Assembly: GCF_916618955.1 (NCBI RefSeq)
Contig: NZ_OU745390.1
Coordinates: 186,001-250,000 of the forward strand
Reading direction: 5' to 3'
DNA: 64,000 nt
Source: Pseudomonas sp. Marseille-Q3773
GTDB taxonomy: Bacteria > Pseudomonadota > Gammaproteobacteria > Pseudomonadales > Pseudomonadaceae
Shown here: piece by piece, positions 27,509 to 37,571 of the stretch
Position numbering within the stretch: position 1 is the stretch's first letter
Layout of the letters: each line of letters starts with the position of its first letter
The notes under the pieces: model-generated
The model's database searches: none
What the model was told of the DNA's origin: nothing
The model's input: only the letters and a program-made list of their open reading frames with translations
Made by a program: the position numbers and the translations under genes

Positions 27509-28240
27509 ATGCACCCATTGACCGGTGATGCTCGACTGCCCCGCTACCAACAACTGCGCGACCATATGGTCGCGCAGATTGCCAACAACCGCTGGCGCCC
27601 GGGCGAGGCGATCCCGACCGAAGCAGCCCTGGCCAACGAGTTCGACATGTCGGTCGGCACCGTGCGCAAGGCTGTCGATGTGCTGGTGGCCGAAGGCGTG
27701 CTGGAGCGCCAGCAGGGGCGCGGTACTTTCATCCGCCGCCCGCAGTTCCAGTCTTCGCTCTTCCGTTTCTTCCGCTTCGAAGCCGTCAATGGCGAACGCG
27801 TGGTGCCAGAAAGCCGCATCCTTTCCATCGAGCCGCTGGCCGCACCCTCGGCGGTTGCCGAAGCGCTGGGGCTGGCATTGGAAACCGAAGTGATCCGCAT
27901 CGTCCGTACCCGTCTGCTCGGCGCCCAGCCGGTGCTGGCCGAAGAGATCTGGCTGCCGCGCCAGACCTTCCAGCCGCTGCTCGACGTTGACCTGAACAGC
28001 AAGGGCCCGCTGCTATACCCGATCTACGAAGAGCTGTGCGGGCAGCTGGTTGCCTACGCCGAAGAAACCCTGACCGCCGAGGCGGTGGACGCGGTGCATG
28101 GCCGCCTGCTGCAACTACCAGTCGATAGCCCGGTGGTGGTGATCGAGCGCCTGGCCCGTGACTACGCCGGCAAGCCATTGGAATGGCGCCGCTCGCGTGG
28201 GCATGCGCAGCATTTCCGCTACCGCATCGACATCCGCTAA
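27509..28240 (+). CDS. GntR family regulator with UTRA domain
   Basis: The 243-residue protein has the GntR winged helix at residues 10-75 (EAIPTEAALANEFDMSVGTV) and a UTRA ligand-binding domain (about 95-235), the HutC subfamily. ATG 27509 is preferred over the longer frame, which would cross the candidate operator. It is followed by an MFS importer and an amidohydrolase on the same strand, so it probably represses that set and responds to its substrate. Confidence 0.88.
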   Translation: MHPLTGDARLPRYQQLRDHMVAQIANNRWRPGEAIPTEAALANEFDMSVGTVRKAVDVLVAEGVLERQQGRGTFIRRPQFQSSLFRFFRFEAVNGERVVPESRILSIEPLAAPSAVAEALGLALETEVIRIVRTRLLGAQPVLAEEIWLPRQTFQPLLDVDLNSKGPLLYPIYEELCGQLVAYAEETLTAEAVDAVHGRLLQLPVDSPVVVIERLARDYAGKPLEWRRSRGHAQHFRYRIDIR

Positions 28241-28364
28241 GCCGGCCGCTTCACCCGGTTACCCCATCTGCGCCGCGCTGCCACGGCGCAGTAGCTTTGC
28301 CTGCGCGGTCGCCAGCGCTTGTGCACGCCCGGCCGTAACACACGCAACCAGAAGGATAACAATC

Positions 28365-29639
28365 ATGTTCAGTTGGTATCGTCAGATCACCTCACGGGAG
28401 CGCAAGACATTCTGGGCCTGCTTCGGCGGCTGGTCGCTCGATGCGCTGGAAGTGCAGATGTTCGGCCTGGCCATTCCCGCGCTGATCGCCGCGTTCTCCC
28501 TGACCAAGGGCGACGCCGGCCTGATCAGCGGCCTGACCCTGGTGACTTCGGCAATCGGTGGCTGGCTGGGCGGTACCCTGTCCGACCGCTACGGCCGCGT
28601 GCGCACCTTGCAGTGGATGATTCTCTGGTTCTCGTCCTTCACCTTCCTCTCGGCGTTCGTCACCGGGTTCTACCCACTGCTGTTCGTCAAGGCCATGCAA
28701 GGCTTCGGCATCGGTGGCGAATGGGCTGCTGGCGCAGTGCTGATGGCTGAAACCATCAACCCGAAATACCGCGGCAAGGTCATGGGTACAGTACAAAGCG
28801 CCTGGGCCGTAGGTTGGGGGCTGGCGGTGGCGCTGTTCACGCTGATCTACTCGCTGGTGCCGCAGGAATTCGCCTGGCGGGTGATGTTCTTCGTCGGCCT
28901 GCTGCCGTCGCTGCTGATCATCTGGGTGCGCCGCAACGTGCCTGAGCCGGACAGCTTCCAGCGTTTGCAGAAAGAAAACGCCATCCCCACCAGCTTCTTC
29001 CGCTCCATGGCCGGTATCTTCCGCCCGGAACTGCTGCGCGTGACCCTGCTCGGCGGCTTGCTTGGCCTGGGTGCCCACGGTGGCTACCACGCGGTGATGA
29101 CCTGGCTGCCGACCTTCCTCAAGACCGAGCGCAACCTTTCGGTGCTGAACTCCGGCGGCTACCTGGCAGTGATCATCGTGGCCTTCTGGTGTGGCTGCGT
29201 GGTCAGTGGCCTGCTGATCGACCGCATCGGCCGACGCAAGAACATCCTGCTGTTCGCCCTGTGCTGCGTGCTGACCGTGCAGGCTTACGTGTTCTTTCCG
29301 CTGAGCAACACGCAGATGCTGTTCCTCGGCTTCCCGCTGGGTTTCTTCGCCGCCGGCATCCCGGCCAGCCTGGGCGCGTTCTTCAACGAGCTTTACCCGG
29401 CTGAAGTGCGCGGTGCCGGGGTGGGCTTCTGCTACAACTTCGGCCGCGTGCTGTCGGCGGTGTTCCCGTTCCTGGTCGGCCACATGAGCGAGTCGATGTC
29501 ACTGGGCAGTGCCATCGGCATCGACGCCGGTATCGCCTATGGCGTGGCCGTGATCGCCGCGCTGTGTCTGCCGGAAACCCGTGGTCGCAACCTCGAATCC
29601 AAACCCGCTCCGGAAATGGCCGGCGCGGTCGCCAAGTAA
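28365..29639 (+). CDS. MFS transporter, aromatic-acid/sugar:proton symporter type
   Basis: The 424-residue protein has twelve hydrophobic segments and the MFS motif GTLSDRYGRVR between helices 2 and 3; ...LLIDRIGRRKNIL is the second copy. ALEVQMFGLAIPAL near the N-terminus (residues about 25-38) is like the acidic motif of the AAHS symporters such as PcaK. ATG 28365 follows AAGGATAAC. Next to an amidohydrolase of the pyrone-dicarboxylate type, an organic or aromatic acid is the likely substrate. Confidence 0.85.
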   Translation: MFSWYRQITSRERKTFWACFGGWSLDALEVQMFGLAIPALIAAFSLTKGDAGLISGLTLVTSAIGGWLGGTLSDRYGRVRTLQWMILWFSSFTFLSAFVTGFYPLLFVKAMQGFGIGGEWAAGAVLMAETINPKYRGKVMGTVQSAWAVGWGLAVALFTLIYSLVPQEFAWRVMFFVGLLPSLLIIWVRRNVPEPDSFQRLQKENAIPTSFFRSMAGIFRPELLRVTLLGGLLGLGAHGGYHAVMTWLPTFLKTERNLSVLNSGGYLAVIIVAFWCGCVVSGLLIDRIGRRKNILLFALCCVLTVQAYVFFPLSNTQMLFLGFPLGFFAAGIPASLGAFFNELYPAEVRGAGVGFCYNFGRVLSAVFPFLVGHMSESMSLGSAIGIDAGIAYGVAVIAALCLPETRGRNLESKPAPEMAGAVAK

Positions 29640-29654
29640 CCTGACATTGTCTAT

Positions 29655-30497
29655 ATGAGAACCATGCCCGACGCTTCTGCTGCATACCTCACCGCCATCG
29701 ACAGCCACGCCCATGTCTTCAGCCGCTGGCTGAACCTTGCCAGCGAGCGGCGCTACGCGCCCAGCTACGATGCGCCGCTGGGTGACTACCTGAGCCAGTT
29801 GCAGGTTCATGGTTTCAGCCATGGCGTGCTGGTGCAACCCAGCTTCCTCGGGACTGACAACCGCTATCTGCTCAGTGCCCTGCAAACCGTGCCGGGGCAG
29901 CTGCGCGGGGTGGTGATGCTGGAGCGTGACGTCGAGCGTGAGAGCCTGGATGAAATGGCCCGCCTGGGGGTGCGTGGTGTACGCCTGAACCTCATGGGCC
30001 AGACGCTGCCTGACTTGACCGACGCCGGATGGCGGCCATTGCTCGAGCGCATTGGCGAGCAGGGCTGGCATCTGGAGCTGCACCGGCAGATAGCCGATAT
30101 ACCGGCGTTGGTGCGGGCGCTGCAGCCTTATGGCCTGGACATCGTGATCGACCACTTCGGCCGGCCCGATGCCCGCCGTGGGCTGGGGCAACCTGGATTT
30201 GCCGAACTGCTGGCCCTGGGAGGGCAGGGCAAGGTGTGGGTGAAGGTTTCGGGCATCTATCGGCTGGAAGGCTCGGCCGAGGAAAATCTGGCGTTTGCCC
30301 GTTCGGCACTGTGTGCGCTGGAGGCGCATTATGGTGCGCAGCGCTTGATGTGGGGCAGTGACTGGCCGCATACCCAGCATGAGTCGGCGGTAAGTTTCGG
30401 TACTGCTGTCGAACAGTTCGAGGCCTTGGTCTGCTCGGCGGAATTGCGTCGAGCCCTGTTGGGGAATACCGCGCGGGCTTTGTTTGGTTTCGATTAA
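29655..30497 (+). CDS. Amidohydrolase 2 family (pyrone-dicarboxylate hydrolase-like) protein
   Basis: The 280-residue protein has the metal-binding start DSHAHVFSRWL and the motifs LELHRQ, IDHFGRPD and WGSDWPHTQH of the amidohydrolase 2 group, which includes 2-pyrone-4,6-dicarboxylate lactonase. It probably hydrolyses a lactone or a related ring compound imported by the upstream transporter. The start is ATG 29655 or ATG 29664; no strong ribosome site decides. It is 15 bases after the transporter stop. Confidence 0.8.
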   Translation: MRTMPDASAAYLTAIDSHAHVFSRWLNLASERRYAPSYDAPLGDYLSQLQVHGFSHGVLVQPSFLGTDNRYLLSALQTVPGQLRGVVMLERDVERESLDEMARLGVRGVRLNLMGQTLPDLTDAGWRPLLERIGEQGWHLELHRQIADIPALVRALQPYGLDIVIDHFGRPDARRGLGQPGFAELLALGGQGKVWVKVSGIYRLEGSAEENLAFARSALCALEAHYGAQRLMWGSDWPHTQHESAVSFGTAVEQFEALVCSAELRRALLGNTARALFGFD

Positions 30498-30533
30498 GCG
30501 GTTGACTGCTACCTCTCGAGCAGTACGGTCCGC

Positions 30534-30571
30534 GCAGGAGCGGCCTTTTCGCGACACCAGGCCGTTCCTGC
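30534..30571. repeat. REP-like inverted repeat
   Basis: GCAGGAGCGGCC and GGCCGTTCCTGC form an imperfect 12-base stem with a 14-base loop between two convergent genes. The GAGCGGCCTTTTCGCG core resembles P. putida REP sequences. It may also end transcription from either side. Confidence 0.6.
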
Positions 30572-30595
30572 AAAAAACCTGCAGCGATTCGCAGC

Positions 30596-32515
30596 TTACA
30601 GCCTGAAGTGGCTGATCATCTGCTGTAACTGGCCACCCAGGCGCGCCAGTTCCACGCTGGACGCCGATGTCTGCTGGCTCGCCTCCGCCGTCTGCTCGGA
30701 GATATCCCGCACCCTGACCACACTCCGGCTGATTCCTTCAGCCACCGCACTCTGCTGCGCTGAAGCTGCGGCAATCTGCTGGTTCATCGCCTGGATCCCG
30801 GAAACCCGTTGGGTAATTCCTTCCAGCGCCTGCCCCGCCTCGCGCACCAGCGCAACACTGCTTGCAGTCAAGCTCTGGCTTTCTTCCATCAATTCGCTGA
30901 CCGAACGCGTGCCTTGTTCCAGGCTGCCGATCGCCTGCTCGATCTCCTCGGTAGACGCCTGGGTGCGCTGGGCCAGGCTGCGCACCTCATCTGCCACCAC
31001 GGCAAAGCCACGCCCGGCTTCACCCGCCCGGGCCGCCTCGATGGCAGCATTCAGCGCCAGCAGGTTGGTCTGCTCGGCCACCGCCTTGATCACATCCATG
31101 ACCTTGCCGATACGCTGGCTTTCGCTGCGCAGCGCATTCATCGCCTCACCGGTGGCGCCTACCTGGTTGGCCAAGCGGTCGATCTGCGCCACCGCGCGGC
31201 TGACCACGTTGTCGCCTGCGCGGGCTTCGTCGTCAGTCGCGCTGGCGGCCTGCGAAGCTTCATCGGCATTGCTTGCCACTTCGTGCACGGTGGCGGCCAT
31301 TTCCTGCATGGCGGTGGCCACCTGGTCGGTTTCGACTTTCTGGTTGTTGGCGCCGGCGCTGGTCTGTTCGGTGATGGCCGACAGCTCTTCAGTGGCGCTG
31401 GCAATCTGCGAAATGCCGTCGCGCACGTGGGTAATCAATGCCCGAAGGTTGCCGGTCATGCGCCGCAGTGCGTTCTGCAACTGGCCCACCTCGTCGCGGC
31501 GGGTACTGTTCGGCTGTTCGCCGAGGTCGCCCGCAGCCACCTGCTCCATGGCCTTCAGCACCTGGCGCAACGGCGCGCTGACCTGGCGGGCGATCAGTAC
31601 TGCGGCCAACCCGCCAACCAGCAGGGCGAGCAGGGTGGTGACGATCTGCAGAGTCTTGGCGAACTGGCTGTCCTCGACCACCGACGTAGCCTGGGCATCG
31701 AGCAACTGGCCGATCAAGCCATTGAGCGTTTCCACGTCATTGCCCATCGCCGTACGGTAGGCCACCAGCTTGCTCACCTCGCCACGGAATGCCTCCACGG
31801 CGTCGGCATAGGCGCGCACCTGGCGGATCAGCTGGTCGAATTCCCCGGCGAACTGACCGTTGAATGTGGCTACCAGTCCAGGCAGGTCGTTTACCGTGGT
31901 GGCGACCTGCGCGTTCATCAGCTTTTCGGTATCGGCGTTGGTGTTCCCGGTGTAGCCACGCACGTGGTAGCGCAGAAGGATCAGGTTTTCCCGAATCTGG
32001 TTGATCGCTTCGCTGCGCACAAAACGCAGTTCGGCATCGGGCAGGGCGCGCACCTGCTCGCGAATGTGCTCGATGCTGCTGAACGACTGTGTGGCCAGCA
32101 CGCCCATGTCCTTCTGTGCGGTGCGCATTTTCTGGTAGGACGCGAAGCTCAGCGCCTGGTTGCCGGCATACGCCTGCAGGGCCTGGTCAGCTTGGCCGAG
32201 CAGCGCCAGGTTTTGCGGCTTCACCAACGTGCTGCGCAGTTTGTCCAATGGTTTCTGGAAAGCATCCAGTGCCGCCTGCAGTGCCTTGCCTTCGTTTTCG
32301 TCACCGTTGGCCATGGCATGGCGCAGGCGCGCTACGCGTAAGTCGCCCAGCGCATCGTTGAGGGCGGATACATCGCTGACCACCTGGCTGCGGCGCACCA
32401 GGCTGCCCAGCGCGTCCCAGCCAATCAGCGACTGGGCTAACGTCAGGCACAACACCAGGCCGAAACCGAGGAAGAGCTTATTGGCGATTCTCAGGTCGCC
32501 GAACCAGGTAAACAT
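30596..32515 (-). CDS. Methyl-accepting chemotaxis protein with a long helical sensor domain
   Basis: The 639-residue chemoreceptor has membrane segment 1 at about residues 12-32, a roughly 250-residue all-helical periplasmic sensor, membrane segment 2 ([18 protein letters not shown]), a HAMP domain and a signalling domain with the near-invariant [18 protein letters not shown] (about residue 500). The size of the sensor fits the helical bimodular (HBM) type of McpS, which senses organic acids. ATG 32515 is chosen because the longer frame upstream lacks coding character. The ligand is unknown. Confidence 0.9.
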   Translation of the reverse strand: MFTWFGDLRIANKLFLGFGLVLCLTLAQSLIGWDALGSLVRRSQVVSDVSALNDALGDLRVARLRHAMANGDENEGKALQAALDAFQKPLDKLRSTLVKPQNLALLGQADQALQAYAGNQALSFASYQKMRTAQKDMGVLATQSFSSIEHIREQVRALPDAELRFVRSEAINQIRENLILLRYHVRGYTGNTNADTEKLMNAQVATTVNDLPGLVATFNGQFAGEFDQLIRQVRAYADAVEAFRGEVSKLVAYRTAMGNDVETLNGLIGQLLDAQATSVVEDSQFAKTLQIVTTLLALLVGGLAAVLIARQVSAPLRQVLKAMEQVAAGDLGEQPNSTRRDEVGQLQNALRRMTGNLRALITHVRDGISQIASATEELSAITEQTSAGANNQKVETDQVATAMQEMAATVHEVASNADEASQAASATDDEARAGDNVVSRAVAQIDRLANQVGATGEAMNALRSESQRIGKVMDVIKAVAEQTNLLALNAAIEAARAGEAGRGFAVVADEVRSLAQRTQASTEEIEQAIGSLEQGTRSVSELMEESQSLTASSVALVREAGQALEGITQRVSGIQAMNQQIAAASAQQSAVAEGISRSVVRVRDISEQTAEASQQTSASSVELARLGGQLQQMISHFRL

Positions 32516-32755
32516 AAACTGCTGAGCCCCTTTCTTGTGTATTGGAGGAGACCGGAGGTCTGTTTTTTTCTGTCGTATATAGTCATCTATATGAATTGTC
32601 GGCATGTGCGTCACAACCTTGATCATCCAGCGCAAAAATAATGGCACTTGGCTATGTTTAGCCGACGCTTGCCAGCCAACCCATTTCCCATGCAGATTTG
32701 TGGCTTGCCGCGCGTGGCAAGCCTCCAATCGAAAAGCCCCCCAGGACCAAGGACG

Positions 32756-34633
32756 ATGAGTCATTCCTCGCAATTCACCTTGCTCGGCAAGCGGCGTTTC
32801 CTGCCGTTTTTCATCACCCAGTCGCTGGGTGCGTTCAACGACAACCTGTTCAAGCAGTCGCTGATCCTGGCGATCCTGTTCAAGCTCAGCCTGGGCGACG
32901 GTGACCGTTCGATCTGGGTCAACCTGTGTGCCTTGCTGTTCATCCTGCCGTTCTTCCTGTTTTCGGCACTGGGCGGGCAATTCGGCGAAAAATTCGCCAA
33001 GGATGCGCTGATCCGGGCAATCAAGCTGGCCGAGATCGCGATCATGGCGGTCGGCGCGCTCGGCTTCGTCACCGACCACCTGGCGCTGATGCTGGTGGCG
33101 CTGTTCGGCATGGGCACCCATTCGGCGCTGTTCGGCCCGGTGAAGTACTCGATCCTGCCGCAGGCGCTACGCGAAGAAGAACTGGTCGGCGGCAACGGGT
33201 TAGTGGAAACCGGTACCTTCCTGGCCATACTCGCTGGCACCATCGGCGCCGGGGTGATGATGTCGTCCGACAGCTATGCCATGGTGGTCGCCGGCGGCGT
33301 GGTCGGCACGGCGGTGCTGGGCTACCTCGCCAGCCGCTGGATTCCGCGCGCTGCTGCCGCTTCGCCGCAAATGCCGCTGGACTGGAACATCTTCAAGCAG
33401 TCCTGGGCGATCCTGCGCATGGGTTTGGGGCAGCCGCCTGCGGTATCCCGCTCGATCATCGGCAACTCGTGGTTCTGGTTCGTCGGGGCCATCTATCTCA
33501 CGCAGATCCCGGCCTATGCCAAGGACTGGCTGCACGGTGACGGTACGGTGGTGACCCTGGTGCTGACGCTGTTCTCGGTCGGCATCGCCCTGGGCTCGCT
33601 GCTGTGCGAGCGGCTGAGCGGGCGCAAGGTGGAAATCGGCCTGGTGCCGTTCGGCTCGTTCGGCCTGAGCCTGTTCGGCCTGCTGTGGTGGTGGCATTCC
33701 GGCGACGTGCCGGCTGCCGCGGCGCCGCACGACTGGCTGGCACTGCTGGGCATGGGCCAGGCCTGGTGGATCCTGCTGTCGATCGTCGGCCTTGGCGTGT
33801 TCGGTGGCTTCTATATCGTGCCGCTGTATGCGCTGATCCAGGCGCGCACTGTCGAAGACCAGCGCGCCCGGGTGATCGCCGCCAACAATATTCTCAATGC
33901 CTTGTTCATGGTGGTATCGGCGCTGCTCACCATTGCTCTGCTGGGCCTGGCCAAGCTGACCATCCCGCAGCTGTTCCTGGTGGTGTCGCTGCTCAATATC
34001 GCGGTGAACGTGTATATCTTCAGGATCGTGCCCGAGTTCACCATGCGCTTCCTGATCTGGCTGCTCAGCCATTCGATGTACCGCGTGCAGCACCGCGACC
34101 TCGAGCGCATTCCCGAGCAAGGTGCGGCGTTGCTGGTGTGCAACCACGTGTCGTTCGTCGACGCGCTGCTGCTCGGTGGGGCGATCCGCCGGCCGATCCG
34201 CTTTGTCATGTACTACAGGATCTACAACCTGCCGGTGCTCAATTTCGTGTTCCGCACTGCGGGTGCGATTCCGATTGCCGGGCGCAATGAAGACCTGGCT
34301 ACCTACGAGCGCGCCTTCTCGCGCATTGCCGAGTACCTGGCCGATGGCGAGCTGGTGTGCATCTTCCCGGAGGGCAAGCTGACCGGGGATGGTGAAATCG
34401 ATGTGTTCAAGGGCGGCGTCAACCGCATCCTCGCGGAAACCCCGGTGCCGGTGATTCCGCTGGCCTTGCAGGGGCTGTGGGGCAGTTTCTTCAGCCGTGA
34501 CCCGGCCAAGGGCTTTTTCAAGCGCCTGTGGTCACGGGTCACCATCGTGGCAGGCGCCGCCATCCCGGTGGAGGCTGCGCAGCCGGAAGCACTGCGTGAG
34601 CAGGTCAGCCGCCTGCGCGGCGACCTGCGCTAG
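32756..34633 (+). CDS. MFS lysophospholipid transporter fused to PlsC-type acyltransferase
   Basis: The 625-residue protein has an N-terminal MFS half of the LplT type ([17 protein letters not shown], then about twelve membrane segments to residue 430) and a C-terminal acyltransferase with NHVSFVD (the H-x4-D site) and [11 protein letters not shown]. coli has LplT separate from the acyltransferase Aas. The fused protein probably flips lysophospholipid inward and re-acylates it. It lacks the AMP-binding acyl-ACP synthetase part of Aas. ATG 32756 follows AAGGACG. Confidence 0.87.
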   Translation: MSHSSQFTLLGKRRFLPFFITQSLGAFNDNLFKQSLILAILFKLSLGDGDRSIWVNLCALLFILPFFLFSALGGQFGEKFAKDALIRAIKLAEIAIMAVGALGFVTDHLALMLVALFGMGTHSALFGPVKYSILPQALREEELVGGNGLVETGTFLAILAGTIGAGVMMSSDSYAMVVAGGVVGTAVLGYLASRWIPRAAAASPQMPLDWNIFKQSWAILRMGLGQPPAVSRSIIGNSWFWFVGAIYLTQIPAYAKDWLHGDGTVVTLVLTLFSVGIALGSLLCERLSGRKVEIGLVPFGSFGLSLFGLLWWWHSGDVPAAAAPHDWLALLGMGQAWWILLSIVGLGVFGGFYIVPLYALIQARTVEDQRARVIAANNILNALFMVVSALLTIALLGLAKLTIPQLFLVVSLLNIAVNVYIFRIVPEFTMRFLIWLLSHSMYRVQHRDLERIPEQGAALLVCNHVSFVDALLLGGAIRRPIRFVMYYRIYNLPVLNFVFRTAGAIPIAGRNEDLATYERAFSRIAEYLADGELVCIFPEGKLTGDGEIDVFKGGVNRILAETPVPVIPLALQGLWGSFFSRDPAKGFFKRLWSRVTIVAGAAIPVEAAQPEALREQVSRLRGDLR

Positions 34634-34642
34634 GGGCAAACG

Positions 34643-34960
34643 TCAGCTGGCGCTGACCTTCAGGCCGACCAGGCCGGTAACGATCAGCGCCACGCTGACC
34701 AGGCGGACCAGGGCCATGGATTCGCCGAACAGGATGATGCCGGCGATCACCGTGCCAACCGCACCGACTCCGGTCCAGATGGCATAGGCGGTGCCCAGCG
34801 GCAGCTCTTTCATGGCCAGGCCCAGCAGGCCCAGGCTGATGGCCATGGCGGCGACGGTCAGTACGGTGGGCAGCGGCTTGCTGAAGCCGTCGGTGTATTT
34901 CAGGCCGACGGCCCAACCAACCTCGAACAGGCCGGCGAAGAACAGGATGATCCAGGACAT
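34643..34960 (-). CDS. sugE: Guanidinium exporter of the SMR family (Gdx/SugE)
   Basis: The 105-residue protein has four membrane helices and the conserved membrane Glu in [13 protein letters not shown]. That string and WTGVGAVGT are typical of the SugE/Gdx branch of small multidrug resistance proteins, which export guanidinium. ATG 34960 follows GGAG; an upstream in-frame ATG is rejected because it would lie within the leader. A mini-ykkC riboswitch precedes it, which strongly supports the guanidine role. Confidence 0.94.
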   Translation of the reverse strand: MSWIILFFAGLFEVGWAVGLKYTDGFSKPLPTVLTVAAMAISLGLLGLAMKELPLGTAYAIWTGVGAVGTVIAGIILFGESMALVRLVSVALIVTGLVGLKVSAS

Positions 34961-34986
34961 GGTGCGTCTCCATCGTTGCAAATGAT

Positions 34987-35035
34987 GGGGCCGTCCCCGG
35001 AATGGTCACGCGCTGCGTCGTGAGGTCGTCCTCAC
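34987..35035 (-). promoter_or_regulatory. Guanidine-II (mini-ykkC) riboswitch
   Basis: Read on the minus strand, two hairpins with ACGR loops occur in tandem: GTGAGG-ACGA-CCTCAC (35035-35020) and GGGG-ACGG-CCCC (34998-34987). This is the mini-ykkC pattern that binds guanidine. It ends 26 bases before the sugE start, close to its GGAG ribosome site, which fits translational control. Confidence 0.92.
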
Positions 35036-35100
35036 AGTGAACCCATGGTGCACACTTGCAGCCCTCCGGGCAAGCCTGTACCGCCTTTTGGCGGGCAGCA

Positions 35101-36066
35101 TCAATGGCTGGCCGGCTCCCCGCCTTCAGCTTCTGCCGCAGGTTCCCCCAAGCGCCGGAACCAGGTCGACAGTAACGCCCCGGAAATATTGTGCCAGACG
35201 CTGAACAGCGCACTCGGCACCGCCGCCAGCGGCGAGAAATGCGCCGCTGCCAGGGCCGCGCCCAACCCCGAGTTCTGCATGCCCACCTCCAGCGCCAGCG
35301 ACTTGCGTTGGGTCAGCGGCAGCTTGCACAGCTTGCCGGTCAGGTAGCCGAGCAGATAGCCGAAGCTGTTGTGCAGCACGACCACGGCCATGATCAGCAG
35401 CCCTGACTCGGCGATTTTCGCCTGGCTGGCCGCCACCACTGCGCAGACGATCATCACGATGCTGACCACCGACACCAGCGGCAGCACCTGTACCGCCGCC
35501 TGCACCTTGCTGTCGAGCAGGCGCTGGGCCAATACGCCAAGCACGATCGGCAGCATTACCAACTGCAGGATCGACCAGAACATGTCCATGAAGGACACCG
35601 GCAGCCAGGCCGAGGCGAGGAACCAGATCAGCGCCGGGGTCAACAGCGGGGCGAGCAAGGTGGTCACGGCGGCGATTGCCACCGCCAGCGCCAGGTCGCC
35701 GCGCGACAGCCAGACCATCACGTTCGACGCCGTGCCGCTCGGGCAGCAGCCGACCAGGATCACGCCCACGGCGATTTCCGCTGGCAGCTGGAACAACTGG
35801 CACAGCAGCCAGGCCATGCCCGGCATGATCACGAAGTGCGCAACCACGCCCAGCATCACCCGCCACGGCTGGCGGGCGAGGGCGGCGAAGTCGTCGAGCT
35901 TGAGGGTAAGGCCCATGCCGAACATCACCAGGCCCAGCAACGGCACGATGGCTACCTTGAGGGCGATGAACCATTGCGGTTGCAGGAAGGCCAACACGGC
36001 GAACACCAGCACCCACAGGGCGAAGGTGTTGCCGACGAAGCGGCTGAGGGCGGCGAGGGCACGCAT
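35101..36066 (-). CDS. Bile acid:sodium symporter family (BASS) transporter
   Basis: The 321-residue protein has about ten hydrophobic segments and the BASS motifs LVGCCPSGTASNVMVWLSRGD and ALEVGMQNSGLGAALA (shortened: GCCPSGTASN, EVGMQNSGLG). Bacterial members import organic anions with sodium, including pantoate or keto acids. ATG 36066 gives the expected N-terminus. It is a single gene between sugE and rdgC; the substrate cannot be predicted. Confidence 0.87.
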   Translation of the reverse strand: MRALAALSRFVGNTFALWVLVFAVLAFLQPQWFIALKVAIVPLLGLVMFGMGLTLKLDDFAALARQPWRVMLGVVAHFVIMPGMAWLLCQLFQLPAEIAVGVILVGCCPSGTASNVMVWLSRGDLALAVAIAAVTTLLAPLLTPALIWFLASAWLPVSFMDMFWSILQLVMLPIVLGVLAQRLLDSKVQAAVQVLPLVSVVSIVMIVCAVVAASQAKIAESGLLIMAVVVLHNSFGYLLGYLTGKLCKLPLTQRKSLALEVGMQNSGLGAALAAAHFSPLAAVPSALFSVWHNISGALLSTWFRRLGEPAAEAEGGEPASH

Positions 36067-36186
36067 GGGGCAAGTCCTTTTCCGGTTATTGTCTTGGCAA
36101 TTTCATGGGCCCAATTGCCGGCTTGCGAGCGACTGGGCCGGTGCCGCTGAAGATTTCCTCATGCCAGCACCGGCGTTTCAGAGCAA

Positions 36187-37107
36187 TCAGACCCCTTGCG
36201 GAATCTCCTCGCCACCCAGCGCCTCGAACAGCGCCGGCAGGAACTCGGCAAAGGTCATCATCATCAGCTGGAAGCTGGCGTCGAACTGTTGCGCAGCTTC
36301 ATCGCCGCCATCCTGTTCGGCCTGTTCCTGCAGCAGCTCCTCGAATTTCACGCGCTTGATCACCATCTTGTCGTCCAGCACGAACGACAGCTTGTCCTGC
36401 CAGGCCAGGGCCAGCTGGGTGACCACCTTGCCGGTGCTCAGGTGCAGCTGGATTTCCTCGCTGGTCAGGTCCTGGCGCTTGCAGCGTACGATGCCGCCGT
36501 CTTCAGCGGTATCGCGCAGTTCGCATTCGTCGAGGACGTAGAAACCTTCGGCGGCCTGCTGCGACTTGACCCAGTCGGTCATGGTGGCGGCTGGTGCGAT
36601 CTTCACCGTCGCCGGGCGCACCGGCAGCGAGCCCATCACCTCGCGCAGGGTGGAAAGCAGGTCTTCGGCACGCTTGGCGCTGGCCGAGTTGACCAGGATC
36701 ACCCCCAGGCGCGGGGCGATGGCGGCGAAGATCATCGAGCGGCGGATGAACGCGCGCGGCAGGAAGGCCTGGATGATCTCGTCCTTGATCTGGTCGCGTT
36801 CCTTTTTATAGACCTTGCGCATCTGCTCGGTCTCGATCTCTTCGACCTTTTCCTTGACCGCGTCGTTGACCACGCTGCTGGGCAGGATGCGTTCTTCCTT
36901 GCGCGCGGCAACCAGCAGGTACTCGCCGCTGACATGCACCAGGGGAGCGTCTTCGCCCTTGCCGAAGGGCGCGACGAAACCATAGGTGGTCAGCTCCTGG
37001 CTGGCGCAGGGGCGGGCTGGCTTGCTGGCCAGGGCCGCTTCCAGCGCTTCAGGCTCGAACGGGACTTCCTGGGTCAGGCGGTAGGTCAGCAGGTTCTTGA
37101 ACCACAT
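36187..37107 (-). CDS. rdgC: Recombination-associated protein RdgC
   Basis: The 306-residue protein forms a ring around double-stranded DNA and limits RecA activity. The start [11 protein letters not shown] is the RdgC signature and the length matches the family (about 300). ATG 37107 is chosen over the longer frame for that reason. It is divergent from a tRNA pair. Confidence 0.95.
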   Translation of the reverse strand: MWFKNLLTYRLTQEVPFEPEALEAALASKPARPCASQELTTYGFVAPFGKGEDAPLVHVSGEYLLVAARKEERILPSSVVNDAVKEKVEEIETEQMRKVYKKERDQIKDEIIQAFLPRAFIRRSMIFAAIAPRLGVILVNSASAKRAEDLLSTLREVMGSLPVRPATVKIAPAATMTDWVKSQQAAEGFYVLDECELRDTAEDGGIVRCKRQDLTSEEIQLHLSTGKVVTQLALAWQDKLSFVLDDKMVIKRVKFEELLQEQAEQDGGDEAAQQFDASFQLMMMTFAEFLPALFEALGGEEIPQGV

Positions 37108-37274
37108 GAGGGGCAATCTCTCCTTAATGCATAAGGCGGGCATTATTCTCCGAGCGGTGCTCCAAGGCCAACCCTGTCAGAGGGCCAGCAGCTATCTGGA
37201 TGCCGGAAAAATGCCCGGCAGCGCTAGGTCTTTGAAAGATCTGGAATTTTTTTTGAAAAAAGTTGAAAAAACGC

Positions 37275-37303
37275 TTGCCAGGGTAGCGGGCCGTCCGTAG
37301 AAT
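37275..37303 (+). promoter_or_regulatory. Sigma-70 promoter of the tRNA pair
   Basis: TTGCCA (37275-37280), a 17-base spacer and TAGAAT (37298-37303) form a good promoter, followed by a GC-rich discriminator typical of growth-regulated stable RNA genes. tRNA-Val begins 21 bases after the -10 box. Confidence 0.8.
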
Positions 37304-37323
37304 GCGCGCCACACCGAGACCAT

Positions 37324-37399
37324 GGGTGATTAGCTCAGCCGGGAGAGCATCTGCCTTACAAGCAGAGGGTCGGCGGTTCGATCCCGTCATCACCCACCA
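37324..37399 (+). tRNA. tRNA-Val (anticodon UAC)
   Basis: The 76-base sequence folds as a cloverleaf: acceptor GGGTGAT/ATCACCC, anticodon stem TCTGC/GCAGA with loop CTTACAA (anticodon TAC), T-loop TTCGATC and encoded CCA. Confidence 0.97.
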
Positions 37400-37412
37400 C
37401 TCGATGTTTAGC

Positions 37413-37489
37413 GCAGCGGTAGTTCAGTCGGTTAGAATACCGGCCTGTCACGCCGGGGGTCGCGGGTTCGAGTCCCGTCCGCTGCGCCA
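37413..37489 (+). tRNA. tRNA-Asp (anticodon GUC)
   Basis: The 77-base sequence has acceptor GCAGCGG/CCGCTGC, anticodon loop CTGTCAC (anticodon GTC), T-loop TTCGAGT and encoded CCA. It lies 13 bases after tRNA-Val and is surely cotranscribed. Bacterial tRNA-Asp usually starts GGAGCGG; the GC pair at position 2-71 here is a compensated change. Confidence 0.97.
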
Positions 37490-37532
37490 TATTTCGCTTC
37501 CAGGGCCCACTGAACACCCGGAAGCAACAGAG

Positions 37533-37559
37533 AAAGCGACCCTTGAGTCGCTTTTTTTG
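37533..37559 (+). terminator. Intrinsic terminator of the tRNA pair
   Basis: AAAGCGAC, loop CCTTGA, GTCGCTTT followed by a T run form a clear terminator 43 bases after tRNA-Asp; it also faces the end of the convergent AraC gene. Confidence 0.9.
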
Positions 37560-37571
37560 TTTCTGCGACGA

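Noticed and set aside
32549..32569. Short stem AGACC-GGA-GGTCT followed by a T run before the LplT-PlsC gene
   Set aside because: The stem is only five base pairs; it may be chance and is not called a terminator.
32575..32595. ATATAG-TCAT-CTATAT near the chemoreceptor promoter, resembling AT-rich bits near the GntR genes
   Set aside because: Similarity is limited to simple TATA-like sequence and there is no shared functional context.
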